64,000 nt of DNA from an uncultured Lachnospiraceae bacterium (GTDB lineage: Bacteria > Bacillota > Clostridia > Lachnospirales > Lachnospiraceae): contig CAJOID010000013.1 of NCBI GenBank assembly GCA_905234595.1, forward strand, positions 34,560-98,559, written 5' to 3'. Both the position numbers and the translations under genes were made by a program. How positions within the stretch are numbered: the first letter of the stretch is position 1; every line of letters starts with the position of its first letter. Below are positions 7,415 to 17,600 of the stretch, one piece after another. Below the pieces are notes generated by a model. The model saw nothing but the letters and a program-made list of their open reading frames with translations, was not told where the DNA came from and did no database searches.

Positions 7415-8071
7415 ATTATGAAACATACAATATATGAGAAGTTCATAAAACGTTTGTTTGATATCCTTCTGTCTGTCATTATCCTGATTCTTTTCAGCTG
7501 GTTATATCTGATACTTGCCATTCTGGTCAGGACAAGGCTTGGCAGTCCTGTAATATTTAACCAGGAGAGGCCCGGTAAAGACGAGAAGGTCTTTCATATG
7601 TACAAGTTCAGAACGATGACGGATGAACGTGATACAAACGGTGATCTGCTTCCGGATGAGAAGAGACTTACACGTTTCGGCAGTTTCCTGCGTAAGACCA
7701 GTCTTGATGAACTTCCCGAGTTTCTGAATATCCTTAAAGGAGATATGTCTTTTATAGGCCCCAGGCCTTTGCTCGTACGTTATCTGCCTTACTATAATGA
7801 GAGAGAACGTCTGCGTCACAGTGTAAGGCCCGGTCTTACCGGATGGGCACAGGCTCACGGACGTAATGCGATCTCATGGGAGCAGAAGTTTGAATATGAT
7901 GTATGGTATGTGGAACATATATCCTTCATTACAGACATCAGGGTGATCATGGATACAGTCAGGGCTTTTTTGGACAGATCCGATAACGGGGCCGTTCTTA
8001 ATACATTTGACGATTTCGATGTGCACAGAAGAAAACAATGGGAAACAGGTGAGGGGGATTCACGTGAGTAA
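7394..8071 (+). CDS. Undecaprenyl-phosphate sugar-1-phosphate transferase (PglC/WcaJ-type initiating enzyme)
   Basis: 225 residues if started at ATG 7394 (GGGAGA just upstream); ATG 7418 is an alternative that clears the terminator loop but lacks an SD. One N-terminal membrane hairpin (FDILLSVIILILFSWLYLILAILV) is followed by the bacterial sugar transferase domain: QERPGKDEKVFHMYKFRTM, the catalytic-type KTSLDELPEFLNILKGDMSFIGPRP split over residues ~105-130, and RPGLTGWAQ. The enzyme transfers a sugar phosphate to undecaprenyl phosphate, starting a surface glycan. It overlaps the glycosyltransferase start by 8 nt. Confidence 0.88.
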   Translation: MAHKPVFIMKHTIYEKFIKRLFDILLSVIILILFSWLYLILAILVRTRLGSPVIFNQERPGKDEKVFHMYKFRTMTDERDTNGDLLPDEKRLTRFGSFLRKTSLDELPEFLNILKGDMSFIGPRPLLVRYLPYYNERERLRHSVRPGLTGWAQAHGRNAISWEQKFEYDVWYVEHISFITDIRVIMDTVRAFLDRSDNGAVLNTFDDFDVHRRKQWETGEGDSRE

Positions 8072-9149
8072 GATACTTATCCTTGCCAATTCTTCAAGCG
8101 GTCTGTATGATTTCAGGAATGAGCTCATATGCGCCCTCCTTGAAGCCGGACATGAAGTAGTCATCAGTCTTCCCGATGATGTTAAGAACCGTGAACTGAC
8201 GGAAGAAGGCTGCAGAGTGATACACACGGAGATAAACAGACGAGGAGTGAATCCCGTACAGGACTTAGGTTTACTGCGTGAGTATATCAGACTTATCCGT
8301 CGCGAAAAGCCTGATCTGGTATTGTCGTATACCATTAAACCGAATATATATGGCGGAATGGCATGCAGACTGGTTCATATGCCTCAGATAGCTACGGTGA
8401 CCGGGCTTGGGACGACATTTGAGCGTGGAGGAGTGCTCCTTAAGCTCATAGTGGCCATGTATAAGGTGGCGCTTAAGAAGTGCCGTTGCCTGTTTTTTCA
8501 GAATGAAGAGAATGCCGGTAAATTCGCTTCTCACGGAATCCGTGCCTCTAAAACCGTTATCGTACACGGCTCCGGAGTCAATCTTAAGAAGCATTCCGCC
8601 GAGGATTATCCCGGGCATGCTGATGATGTTACCAGGTTTCTGTATGTCGGCAGGATCATGAAGGAGAAAGGCATGGATGAATACCTGCATGCTGCACGTA
8701 CTCTTCATGACAGATACGGTGACAGGGTTTCTTTTGCCGCAGTCGGATATTATGATGATGATTATGAGACTGTCATATCCGAAGCGGAAAAGGAAGGATA
8801 TTTAAAGCGTATTCCTTTTCAAAAGGATATTCATCCATATATGAAGGAAGCGGATGCGATCGTCCACCCGTCATACCATGAAGGTATGTCTAACGTGATC
8901 ATGGAGGCGGCTGCGTGTGCAAGGCCCGTCTGCAGGGAGATGATAGATCCGGATGTGTCCGGGTATCTGGTGAGTCCCAGAGATGCAGAGGCGCTCATAC
9001 GTGCTCTCGACAGATTCATGAACCTGACTGAGGATGAACGCCGGGCCATGGGGCAGGCGGGCAGAAGATATGTGGAAGAGCATTTTGACAGACAGGATGT
9101 CGTATCAAACTATATAAGAGAGATTGAGGCAATAATAAACGGCAGGTGA
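8064..9149 (+). CDS. Glycosyltransferase family 4-type (PglA-like), surface polysaccharide
   Basis: Start GTG 8064, 6 nt after GAGGGGG, gives 361 residues starting VSKILILANSSSGLYDFRN; a longer frame back to 8007 runs inside the previous gene. The GT-B fold shows an N-terminal donor-independent half (GLREYIRLI-type helix, SYTIKPNIYGG) and a C-terminal nucleotide-sugar half with VGRIMKEKGMDEYL and the E-x7-E type motif HPSYHEGMSNVIMEAAACA. It resembles enzymes adding the second sugar to an undecaprenyl-PP-linked acceptor, which fits coupling to the initiating transferase. Stop codon lies in a terminator stem. Confidence 0.85.
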   Translation: MSKILILANSSSGLYDFRNELICALLEAGHEVVISLPDDVKNRELTEEGCRVIHTEINRRGVNPVQDLGLLREYIRLIRREKPDLVLSYTIKPNIYGGMACRLVHMPQIATVTGLGTTFERGGVLLKLIVAMYKVALKKCRCLFFQNEENAGKFASHGIRASKTVIVHGSGVNLKKHSAEDYPGHADDVTRFLYVGRIMKEKGMDEYLHAARTLHDRYGDRVSFAAVGYYDDDYETVISEAEKEGYLKRIPFQKDIHPYMKEADAIVHPSYHEGMSNVIMEAAACARPVCREMIDPDVSGYLVSPRDAEALIRALDRFMNLTEDERRAMGQAGRRYVEEHFDRQDVVSNYIREIEAIINGR

Positions 9150-9163
9150 TACCTGCCGTTTTT
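9138..9163 (+). terminator. Terminator after the glycosyltransferase
   Basis: AACGGCAGGT (9138-9147) / ACCTGCCGTT (9151-9160) with a 3-nt loop and a T5 run. The gene's stop codon overlaps the left arm. Confidence 0.85.
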
Positions 9164-9187
9164 GATAGATGTTCGTATCCGTTAGGA

Positions 9188-9424
9188 TTATTTGAAAAGC
9201 TTCTTGGCAAGCCAGATAAGGATGCATGCACCGATGACAGATACGATGATACCACCGATGATGCCTGTTCCGTGGATGCCTATTATTCCGAGTACAACTG
9301 AACCGATCACGCCGCCGATAAGACCGATGATGATGTTCATCCACCATTTCTGTGCACTGCCCATCAGCATACCAGCCAGCCATCCGGCTACACCGCCTAT
9401 TAACAATGTGATAATGAATCCCAT
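9188..9424 (-). CDS. GlsB/YeaQ/YmgE-family small membrane protein
   Basis: 78 residues, nearly all membrane helices rich in Gly (LLIGGVAGWLAGMLMGS, then two Gly-rich hydrophobic helices to WLAKKLFK). This is the transglycosylase-associated / GlsB-YeaQ-YmgE stress membrane family of unclear biochemical role. Start is preceded on the minus strand by AAAGGAGAAC. A TATAAT -10 (9465-9460, minus) lies upstream. It stands alone between two plus-strand genes. Confidence 0.85.
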   Translation of the reverse strand: MGFIITLLIGGVAGWLAGMLMGSAQKWWMNIIIGLIGGVIGSVVLGIIGIHGTGIIGGIIVSVIGACILIWLAKKLFK

Positions 9425-9510
9425 AATGTTCTCCTTTCGAAAAGATTGTTTACTAACGTATTATAGCATGTTTTATGATATCATAGAATCGGTGTGAGGA
9501 AATTTGGATC

Positions 9511-11112
9511 ATGATCAGAATTCTATTTACAGGAGTAGGCAGACGTATTGAGTTATTGCAGGCTTTTAAGGCTGCTTCGGTCAATTCGGACTGCCCGGTA
9601 AAAATCTACGGAGCGGATATGGCAGGTACCGCTCCGGCATTGTGTTACTGCGATGAGACCAGGCATATATGTGCGATGAAGGACCCTGCATATATAGATG
9701 AACTGGCCGCTATCTGTGAACGCGAGAAAATAGACCTGCTCATACCTACGATCGATACTGATCTGCAGGTTCTCTCCGATAATATATCAGCGTTTAAGGC
9801 TGTGGGTACCCGGGTTCTCATAAGTGCGCCCGATAAGATCAGATTGTGCAGGGATAAAAACCTGACATCTGATTTCTTCAGAAGCTGCGGTCTCGAGGCG
9901 CCTCATACATATAATGATGTTGAGGCTTATGACGAAGGCTATCCCTGTTTTATCAAACCCAAGGACGGGAGCAGCAGTATCAATGCTTTCCGCGCCGATA
10001 ATGAGGCCCAGTTACGTGTATATGCAGGCCTTATAGAAGACTATGTCATACAGCCGTTTGTTGACGGGATCGAGTATACCGTAGATATCATGTGCGATTT
10101 CGGAGGCAACCCGATATTCATCACGCCCAGGATAAGAGAAGCGGTCAGGGCCGGAGAAGTCTTAAAGACGCGTATAGTAAACGATCCGGTTATAGTTGAT
10201 GAGATGAAGAAACTCATAGAGGCTTTTAAACCCTGCGGGCCGATCACCGTACAGCTTATCAAAGACAGATCCACTGGTATCGATCATTATATCGAGATCA
10301 ACCCCAGATACGGTGGAGGTGCTCCCTTAAGCATCAAGGCCGGAGCGGATTCGGCTTCGGCGATACTTAAACTTCTTTGCGGAGAAAATCCCGGCTATAC
10401 GGAAGATGCGGCTGCTGAAGATGCGGTTTACAGCAGATTCGACCAGAGTGTATGTATCACACCTTCTAAGCAGATGAGTATCCGCGGTGTTATCTTTGAT
10501 CTGGATGATACTCTCTATCCCGAAAGACAGTATGTACAGAGCGGATACAGACTTATCGCAGAGTATCTCGGTGATGCTTCATATGCCGGCCGTCTGATGA
10601 AGTATTTCGAGGACGGTAAGCAGGCGGTAGATGAACTTCTTGCGGAGATAGGGCGCCCCGAAGAAAAAGAAAAGTGTATAGATATATATCGTGAACAGAT
10701 ACCGGATATCAGACTTTATCCGGGAGTTTCCGAACTGATCGCGTCGCTCAAAGATAAAGGTATAAAAGTCGGTATCGTTACCGACGGGCGTGTTAACGGT
10801 CAGAGGAATAAGCTTCATGCTCTGGGGCTTGACAGTCTTATCGGCGATGAAAACATCATGATCACTGATGAACTCGGCGGTGTACAGTTCAGGAAACCGT
10901 GTGATATAGCTTTCAGGATACTGCAGAACAGATGGCGCATCCCTGCAGGGCAGATCGTATATATAGGAGATAATATTGCCAAGGATCTGCAGGCCCCCAT
11001 GCAATTGGGCATGCAGTTCATATATTATAAGAATGCGGATGGCATATATCCACGTACCGGCAGTGTTATAGATGTTCCTGTTATAACTGATATCAGGGAA
11101 CTTAAATTTTGA
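9511..11112 (+). CDS. ATP-grasp ligase fused to HAD-family phosphatase
   Basis: 533 residues in two domains. Residues 1-~322: N-terminal nucleotide-fold (ILFTGVGRRIELLQAFK) and ATP-grasp with CFIKPKDGSSSINA, QPFVDGIEYTVDI and the metal-binding YIEINPRYGGGAPLS. Residues ~325-533: HAD hydrolase with DxDxT (VIFDLDDTLYPE), VTDGR and the C-terminal YIGDNIAKDL. ATP-grasp proteins of this CarB/PylC-like group ligate small carboxylates to amines; many occur in surface-polysaccharide loci, where they may build amino-acid or acyl decorations. The fused phosphatase could act on the same substrate. Substrate unknown. SD GTGAGGAAA upstream of ATG 9511. Confidence 0.8.
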   Translation: MIRILFTGVGRRIELLQAFKAASVNSDCPVKIYGADMAGTAPALCYCDETRHICAMKDPAYIDELAAICEREKIDLLIPTIDTDLQVLSDNISAFKAVGTRVLISAPDKIRLCRDKNLTSDFFRSCGLEAPHTYNDVEAYDEGYPCFIKPKDGSSSINAFRADNEAQLRVYAGLIEDYVIQPFVDGIEYTVDIMCDFGGNPIFITPRIREAVRAGEVLKTRIVNDPVIVDEMKKLIEAFKPCGPITVQLIKDRSTGIDHYIEINPRYGGGAPLSIKAGADSASAILKLLCGENPGYTEDAAAEDAVYSRFDQSVCITPSKQMSIRGVIFDLDDTLYPERQYVQSGYRLIAEYLGDASYAGRLMKYFEDGKQAVDELLAEIGRPEEKEKCIDIYREQIPDIRLYPGVSELIASLKDKGIKVGIVTDGRVNGQRNKLHALGLDSLIGDENIMITDELGGVQFRKPCDIAFRILQNRWRIPAGQIVYIGDNIAKDLQAPMQLGMQFIYYKNADGIYPRTGSVIDVPVITDIRELKF

Positions 11113-11124
11113 TCAGGTGGGATA

Positions 11125-12468
11125 ATGAACAGATTTCTCAAGGATAATAAATATGCAGCTCTGGGCGTGACTGCTTTTATGGTCATAGTCAGCGGAGCAT
11201 TGGCAGTATTTGTCATATTCAACTTCGGGATCGTACTTACCGGATTCAAGAAGCTCCTGCAGATACTTACACCGATAATAGACGGAGTCGCACTGGCTTA
11301 TATTCTGACGCCGTTACTCAACTTCGTTGAGAGAGAATGGGTGGGACGCATATATACGCACTCGAAGAAGGAGATGACGCCCAAGCGTAAAAAGAGCATG
11401 CGCAGCTGGTCGATCCTGGTGACCTACATGATCTTCATCGGCCTGATCTTTCTGTTCTTCAGGCTCATCATCCCACAGCTGATCGCGAGCATCAAGAGTA
11501 TCATTTACCAGTTCCCCAGGCTTATCAATAACCTGGAAGCATTTATCGCGGAGCTTTTTGATGATAATCCCGATATCGAATCAACGCTTAATGAGTTTAT
11601 TACCGATTATTCCATACAGCTCAATAATATTGTGCAGACCAAACTGATACCTCAGGCCGAAGATCTGATCAAGACTTTCTCGTTAAGTGTGATCAATGTA
11701 TTCAAGGCGCTTTTTGACCTGATAATCGGTGTGATCATATCTCTGTATCTGATGAGCACCAAGGAACTGCTCGCGGGTCAGACCAAGAAGATACTCTACG
11801 CACAGTATGAGAATAAAGAAGCCAACAGGATAATCTCAGGTATCAGATACAGCCACAGCGTATTTATCGGATTCCTCGGCGGCAAACTGATCGATTCCGT
11901 TATCATAGGTATCCTGTGCTTCGTTATAATCAGTTTAGTCGGTATCCCTTATGCAGTGCTTGTCAGCGTCATCATAGGTGTGACGAATATAATCCCTTTC
12001 TTCGGACCGTACATAGGCGCGATACCGTCCATTCTGCTCGTACTCATGATCAACCCGATCAAGGCGCTGTATCTGCTGATCATAATACTTGTACTGCAGC
12101 AGCTTGACGGCAATGTCATAGGCCCCAAGATCCTGGGCGACTCAACCGGACTCTCGAGCTTCTGGGTCATCTTCTCGATCACTGTATTCGGAGGTATGTT
12201 CGGTCTGGCAGGTATGATATTGGGCGTGCCTACTTTCGCAGTGATATATGCGCTCGTTAAGTACAAGGTAAACCGCAAGCTCAAAGCCAAATCCATGCCC
12301 CAGGATACGACATCATATATCAATGTAGGTGCGGTTGATAAGGACGGCTCGTTCATAGACTATGTGCCTGTCAAAGGCAGAAATTTCCTTCAGATAATCG
12401 GGATCGATAAGCGTAAGAACGCCAAAGAGGAAATACTGCCTGATGATAATGATGAAAGCGAAGAGTGA
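11125..12468 (+). CDS. AI-2E family (TqsA/YdiK-type) membrane transporter
   Basis: 447 residues with about eight transmembrane helices: two N-terminal, one around residues 94-112, the PF01594 core with RYSHSVFIGFLGGKLIDSVIIG, PYAVLVSVIIGVTNIIPFFGPYIG and LDGNVIGPKILG, and a charged cytoplasmic tail from residue ~375. The NxIPFFGP and GNxIxPKxxG motifs are diagnostic. Substrates differ between members (AI-2, ions), so none is assigned. It starts 12 nt after the ATP-grasp gene and probably shares its transcript. Confidence 0.9.
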   Translation: MNRFLKDNKYAALGVTAFMVIVSGALAVFVIFNFGIVLTGFKKLLQILTPIIDGVALAYILTPLLNFVEREWVGRIYTHSKKEMTPKRKKSMRSWSILVTYMIFIGLIFLFFRLIIPQLIASIKSIIYQFPRLINNLEAFIAELFDDNPDIESTLNEFITDYSIQLNNIVQTKLIPQAEDLIKTFSLSVINVFKALFDLIIGVIISLYLMSTKELLAGQTKKILYAQYENKEANRIISGIRYSHSVFIGFLGGKLIDSVIIGILCFVIISLVGIPYAVLVSVIIGVTNIIPFFGPYIGAIPSILLVLMINPIKALYLLIIILVLQQLDGNVIGPKILGDSTGLSSFWVIFSITVFGGMFGLAGMILGVPTFAVIYALVKYKVNRKLKAKSMPQDTTSYINVGAVDKDGSFIDYVPVKGRNFLQIIGIDKRKNAKEEILPDDNDESEE

Positions 12469-12483
12469 CTGTGAGGTAGCGAT

Positions 12484-12699
12484 ATGGATATGTATGTAGT
12501 TAAAACGCTGGCTCTCACAACGGTCCTGCTGGTTGTCATATATATCTTCACATTCAGACGTCTCAGAAAAAACCGTGATAAGAAGTGGGACAGTGTTCAG
12601 GACTATCGTGACAGATATGTGAAACGCCGGGAACACCGCTCCGGTGAGACCAATTATGTGACCAAATATAATTCGACCGAGGATTACAGGGAGAAATAA
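12484..12699 (+). CDS. Small single-helix membrane protein, hypothetical
   Basis: 71 residues: an N-terminal transmembrane helix (VKTLALTTVLLVVIYIFTF) then a strongly charged tail with three tyrosine-rich D/E-Y-R-like repeats (VQDYRDRY, STEDYREK). No family recognised. GAGGTAGCG lies upstream of ATG 12484, and it is packed 15 nt after the AI-2E gene and 13 nt before the hydrolase, which supports real expression. Confidence 0.65.
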   Translation: MDMYVVKTLALTTVLLVVIYIFTFRRLRKNRDKKWDSVQDYRDRYVKRREHRSGETNYVTKYNSTEDYREK

Positions 12700-12712
12700 G
12701 GCACTATCGGAT

Positions 12713-13345
12713 ATGAAAACTGTTCTGTGCTATGGAGATTCAAATACATACGGCTATATACCCGAGACAAGCATGAGGTATCCGAGGGAGATACGATATC
12801 CCGGAGTGCTTCAGAGACTGCTTGGGGACGAATATGCGGTGATCGAAGAAGGCTGCAACGGACGCACCACGATATACGGTGAATCTAACGAGGAATGGAA
12901 GAACGGACTCGATTATCTAAAGCCCTGCCTGAACTCACATAAGCCTATAGATATCGTTGTCATGATGCTCGGCAGCAATGACTTGAAGACTTTCTTTGAT
13001 CTGACCGCAGAAAAGATTGCATATGGTGCCGGAGTCCTGGTCGATACCATACAGGAATTCATGCCCGTTAAGCAGGGATATGTACCGAAGATACTGCTGA
13101 TCGCTCCACCGGAGATAGGAGAGAATATCAGGTTTTCGCCTTTTTACGGGGAGTTTGATGAAAACTCAATCACAGAGTCTAGGCGATTCCCCGAGTGCTA
13201 CAGAGCTCTGGCCCAGGAAAAAGGTTGCCTGTATCTGAACGCTGCAGAGTATATAACCCCTTCCGATTATGATTCGCTCCATCTGACACCTGAAGGCCAC
13301 AGGATACTGGCGGAGAAGGTGGCGGAGATGGTCAGAGGGATATGA
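12713..13345 (+). CDS. SGNH/GDSL-family hydrolase (arylesterase-like)
   Basis: 210 residues. Block I is CYGDSNTYG with nucleophile Ser10; a GxNG-like EGCNGRTT; block III GSND (MMLGSNDLKTF); block V Asp187-x-x-His190 (DSLHLTPEGH). No signal peptide, so cytoplasmic. The GDSN and LGSNDLK forms match acetyl/aryl esterases that deacylate sugars or small esters. Last gene of the unit; its stop overlaps a terminator. Confidence 0.88.
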   Translation: MKTVLCYGDSNTYGYIPETSMRYPREIRYPGVLQRLLGDEYAVIEEGCNGRTTIYGESNEEWKNGLDYLKPCLNSHKPIDIVVMMLGSNDLKTFFDLTAEKIAYGAGVLVDTIQEFMPVKQGYVPKILLIAPPEIGENIRFSPFYGEFDENSITESRRFPECYRALAQEKGCLYLNAAEYITPSDYDSLHLTPEGHRILAEKVAEMVRGI

Positions 13346-13372
13346 TCAGGTAGTCCTGATCCACGATTTTTT
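13344..13372 (+). terminator. Terminator after the SGNH hydrolase
   Basis: GATCAGG (13344-13350) / CCTGATC (13355-13361), 4-nt loop, then CACGATTTTTT. Confidence 0.75.
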
Positions 13373-14189
13373 AGTCGGATTTCTGTTTTAATAGTGCCTC
13401 GAGTTCGGCAACACGCCTCTCAGCTGCTTCGGCACGTTTACGCTCACGTTCAGTATTTGCACGTTCTTCTTCACGCCCAAGGTTACGTTCTTCCTCACGG
13501 ATCAGACCTTCACGTCTTTCGAATGACATATCAATGCCCATGTTTTTGATTACCTCCGCGCCACGTTCCCGTAGAAATGACTCCAGGATATGGTTATCTA
13601 TACAGTGTTTTATAGCATTCTTGATAGGTTCGTCGATTCCCTCAGTCTTAAATCTTCTGACCGTCTCAACGAACCGGGTGTATTCATCAAGGACAGCGCA
13701 TCTGTCCAGCAGTTCTTTTCCCTTATCAGGGTTAATATTGTATATGGTACAAGTCAGCTCAAGTTCAGGTTCGTCCGTGGGCTTCTCGTACGATGATGAG
13801 AGCTTTATCGTTTCTATGGCAGGCCTGTCACTTACTCCGTTATAGAATACAGCGAAGTGCGGTACAGGTATCAGGATCCGATGTGCGCTATAAAGGTCCC
13901 TGTTTTTCAACAAATTCTGCAGAGTAGAGGTGTAGTATATCAGGAACCTCACGGACATGTTCGGATTATAACTTGACTGATGTTCATAGAAGCTAATGTC
14001 AGCATCTACTATGAACGATGCATCGTTCCGGACAGATATGTATATATCGCTTTCGAGTGTTACAATCTCGATTGCTTCGGGGTCATCATATGATGATCCG
14101 TTTAGTGCATTGTATACCTGCAATGCATACGCTTTGTTCTCCATCAGCATGGAGAAGACATCGCTCTTGTATTCCCTGTTTTCATTCAT
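13371..14189 (-). CDS. Rpn/YhgA-like PD-(D/E)XK nuclease family protein
   Basis: 272 residues from ATG 14189, preceded by GGGGAGGGAT on the minus strand; an extension to 14294 lacks an SD and is rejected. It has the start YKSDVFSMLMENKAYALQVYN and the DxxFYEHQSS segment (DADISFYEHQSS), where the E-x-Q is the PD-(D/E)XK catalytic motif of this group, followed by NMSVRFLIYYTSTL. The C-terminus (residues ~225-272) is a Glu/Arg-rich coiled coil. Members are recombination-promoting nucleases once called transposases; in clostridia they occur in variable copy number. Isolated gene, no terminal inverted repeats seen. Confidence 0.75.
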   Translation of the reverse strand: MNENREYKSDVFSMLMENKAYALQVYNALNGSSYDDPEAIEIVTLESDIYISVRNDASFIVDADISFYEHQSSYNPNMSVRFLIYYTSTLQNLLKNRDLYSAHRILIPVPHFAVFYNGVSDRPAIETIKLSSSYEKPTDEPELELTCTIYNINPDKGKELLDRCAVLDEYTRFVETVRRFKTEGIDEPIKNAIKHCIDNHILESFLRERGAEVIKNMGIDMSFERREGLIREEERNLGREEERANTERERKRAEAAERRVAELEALLKQKSD

Positions 14190-14654
14190 ACAGATCCCTC
14201 CCCGTGTATCACAGCCTAAACGGGTGTGACAGACTATGGCAGGAACCGCTTTAAGAATCCTGCCTACAACAGATATGAAAAAGTGAGTAAGCATAGATTC
14301 TTAGAATATAAACAGAAGTGTTTTATATGATATTCTGAACAATAGAACCAGTGGGCGTTGACCGGCCATTGGAATTTATGCTTGAAGAGAGTATAGCAGA
14401 GGGAAAATACGAAAACAATCGGCAGAATAGACAGAAAACAGGTGTAAAAAAAGCCGAAAGAGGGGTACCGGATTTACCGTACTATTCAAAAAACAACTTG
14501 GTAAATATATTGATTATATAAATACAGGTGTGATATTATAAAAATAGCCGGCTGGTTTACATAAGGCATTATTTTGCGGATCAGTTGATTTTGTGGTGTC
14601 AAAAGCCGATATATTTAATATAGTATGTAATAGTAACACAAGGATGTGAAAACT
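14190..14654. other. Long AT-rich intergenic region
   Basis: About 465 bp without a credible gene. It holds the Rpn gene leader with a 7-bp hairpin (GGCAGGA 14238-14244 / TCCTGCC 14258-14264), and a plus-strand promoter at 14510-14539. I looked for a riboswitch-like fold and found none I could support. Confidence 0.5.
14510..14539 (+). promoter_or_regulatory. Candidate promoter for the large surface protein
   Basis: TTGATT (14510-14515), 18 bp, TATTAT (14534-14539), about 115 bp upstream of the start. Confidence 0.45.
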
Positions 14655-17600
14655 ATGATGAATAACGACATGAGTACATCGACCAGAAGAAAAGTAAATA
14701 AAGAATGGGGAATCGAAGAGGAGCGCTACTCACGTACCGCGCCCGGCTTCACCAAGCGCAAACTCAGGAAACGCGACACGCTGCCGATCATCTTTGTGAT
14801 CGCGATGCTTGCAGTGCTTGCCATAGGCGGATGGCGATCCAGCGCCAAGGCAGGTGCACCTATTGCTGTCTTGTTTGATGCAAATGGTGGCTACTGGATT
14901 AGTGATGATGCAATGGGTTCTCATCTTGAATCTTTAGAAGTGTTCTCAACCGATACTATTGAAGAAGGTGAAGATGCTGGAAAAGCGACTGTGAATTATC
15001 CAGAAGTGCCTTTAAGACCAGGATTCGAGTTTGTTGGATGGTATAGAGAGTCAGGAACAACCAATCCTTTTAATGATTCTTTTATTATGGCAGAAACCAC
15101 TTTATATGCAAGGTGGAAAGCTTTAGATATTGTTGTTCCGGATCCGCTTGTTGAAGGTACTGATATATCTTCTTTACATTATGGCGATACTGATGGAGTA
15201 CTAAGCGTTGAATTTGATGAAGCAGATTATCATACATATTTATATCGTTGGGAATGTACTACTGATGATCCCGATAGTGTTTCTCCATCGTGGTCAGATG
15301 CTGCAGGATCGATAACAGGATCAGAGTATGCCGTTCCGACCACTTCCGTTTCAACTATTTACTATCGCTGTAAAGTTACAGCTTCATGGGATGGCTCTAC
15401 TGGAAATAATACTACAGCTGTAGTCAGGTATAGTAATGCTATCGCTGTTACTGTCTCCAAGCGTGTTATCACGGTTTCTGGAATCACTGCAAATGATAGG
15501 GATTATTCTGAAGGTGATATATCTGCTACTCTTAACTATGAAAAAGTAATCTTTGACGAGGCTTTGAATTCAGATTTGAATTCGCTTACACTGGTAGGTG
15601 TCGGTGAGTTTTCAGATGATGCTATAGGTAGTAACAAAACAGTAACTATTAGTGATCTGGAATTGACCAGTTGCCTTGATAAGTACATATTGGATGCAAA
15701 TAATAGTCAACATACTACTACAGCGACAATCAGAGGAGGTACCGTAAGCCCGACACTATCTGTAAATAAAACTAAAGTCTGCACTTATAATGGTTCAAGC
15801 ATAATACCAGAATATACCGTTACTTTGAATGGACAAACATTTCCTGCTTCGAACTATACAGTAACGTGTACTAACAATGTGAATGCCGGTACTGCCACCA
15901 TTACGGTATCTAAGGCTACTGGTAGTCTATATGATTTCACGAATATTGTTGATACTTATACTATAGCCAAAGCTCCCGCAACGATAGCTTCAGTTACTTT
16001 GGGGCCTTCTCTTACGTACAACAAGACTGAACAGACTCAGACAGTGACAAAAGTCTCTGTGGGTAATGTTGATCTGGATTCAAGCAAATGGGAGATTCGT
16101 GGTACCACCAACAAGGCAACAGACGCCGGTAATCACAATCTTGTTATAGATATCTCCGGTGATGCAAATGTTGAGGATGGAAGTGTTACTAAAATTTTCA
16201 CTATAGCACCTAAAGAGGTTACTGTTTCAGGGATTACTGCCGAATCAAAAACTTATGACGGAAACAAAAATGCCGTTCTCAATTATTCCGGCGCTTCTTT
16301 TAACGGAAAACTTGATGGAGATACATTAACTGTAGCTGAGGCAAAAGGCGAATTCACATCAAAAAATGCCGGATCGGGTATAAGTGTTACAATTTCGGAT
16401 ATCAGATTAGGCGGAACCAGTGCAGCAAATTATAAGGTTTCTTCATCAAGCCAGTCATCAACGACAGCGACTATAAACAAAGCGGAGGCGAATCCATCTG
16501 TCTCTGTATCCGGAACTTATGTATATACTGGAAAGGCGATCAAACCTACAGATATCACTGTCACCGTGTCGGGAGAGGCTCTCGAGAAAACAGATTATTC
16601 TATATCGGGATATGACGATAATATCAACGCAGGTACAGCTACTGTTTATGTATCATCTAAGTCTACGGGGAATTATTCATTCTCATCCGTGGGAGGTACA
16701 TTCACCATAGGCAAGGCTACGTCGTTATCGCCCAGTCCTAAAACGACTCTGACGTTAAAGAAAACTGCCACAGCAACAACGGTAGGTGATATAGCAGTGT
16801 CATCTCTGGGTGTGAATGCTTCTAAATGGGCATGGAAAGCTTCTGATGCAGGTAAGTCACTCGGATCCGATACAGCAGATACATCAGGCACAGGATCTGT
16901 GTCTTCAAGTACCGCAACACAGCCTGTTACTGTAACAGCTACGCTTGAGTACATTGGAGATGATGCAGCTAATTATGTTGATTCTATCAGAAACGTTACC
17001 GTTACCATAACCAAAGAAGGCGGTTCAACCGCCACCAAGAGCACAACCGGAACCAAATCCACTACCGGCACAAGTACCAGATCGAGCAGCTCTTCAACAG
17101 GTACCAGAACAGGCACGACTTCCAGCCGTACATCAGGCAGCAGTACGGGTACATCATCCAGAACTTCATCGAGTTCGGGATCCACATCATCACGTACAGG
17201 ATCATCGAGCAGGACTTCATCCGGTTCGGCTTCGGGATCGGGCAGTGCAGCATCAGCTGAGGCTAAGCCTCCGTTTATCGAGGGCGCACCCGATATCAGC
17301 GGATGGGAAGCCATATTGACCCATATAGCAGGCACGGCACTCGGAGATTCGATTCCGGTATATATGAACGGATCATCTGTAGTTCCCGCTGATGTGCTTA
17401 ACAGTTTCAAGGACAGGAATGTTACTCTGGTACTGGATATGGGCAACAGCATCAAGTGGAATATCAACGGAGCATGCATATCTCAGGATATTTCGGATGA
17501 TATAGATTTCTCGATAACGACCAATATGAAGACTATACCTTCTGACCTGATCGATCTGGTCTCGACTACGGATTATAAGATGCAGCTGCATCTCGAACAT

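Noticed and set aside
9192..9497. Plus-strand frame over the GlsB-type gene
   Set aside because: Antisense to a clear membrane protein with good SD and -10; Met/Pro-rich shadow.
13371..14189. Intact transposon
   Set aside because: The Rpn-like gene has no flanking terminal repeats or target duplications that I could see; it is reported as a nuclease-family gene only.
14294..14654. Riboswitch upstream of the large surface protein
   Set aside because: The AT-rich gap has a few short pairings but none of the conserved motifs of c-di-GMP or other riboswitches that I could recognise.
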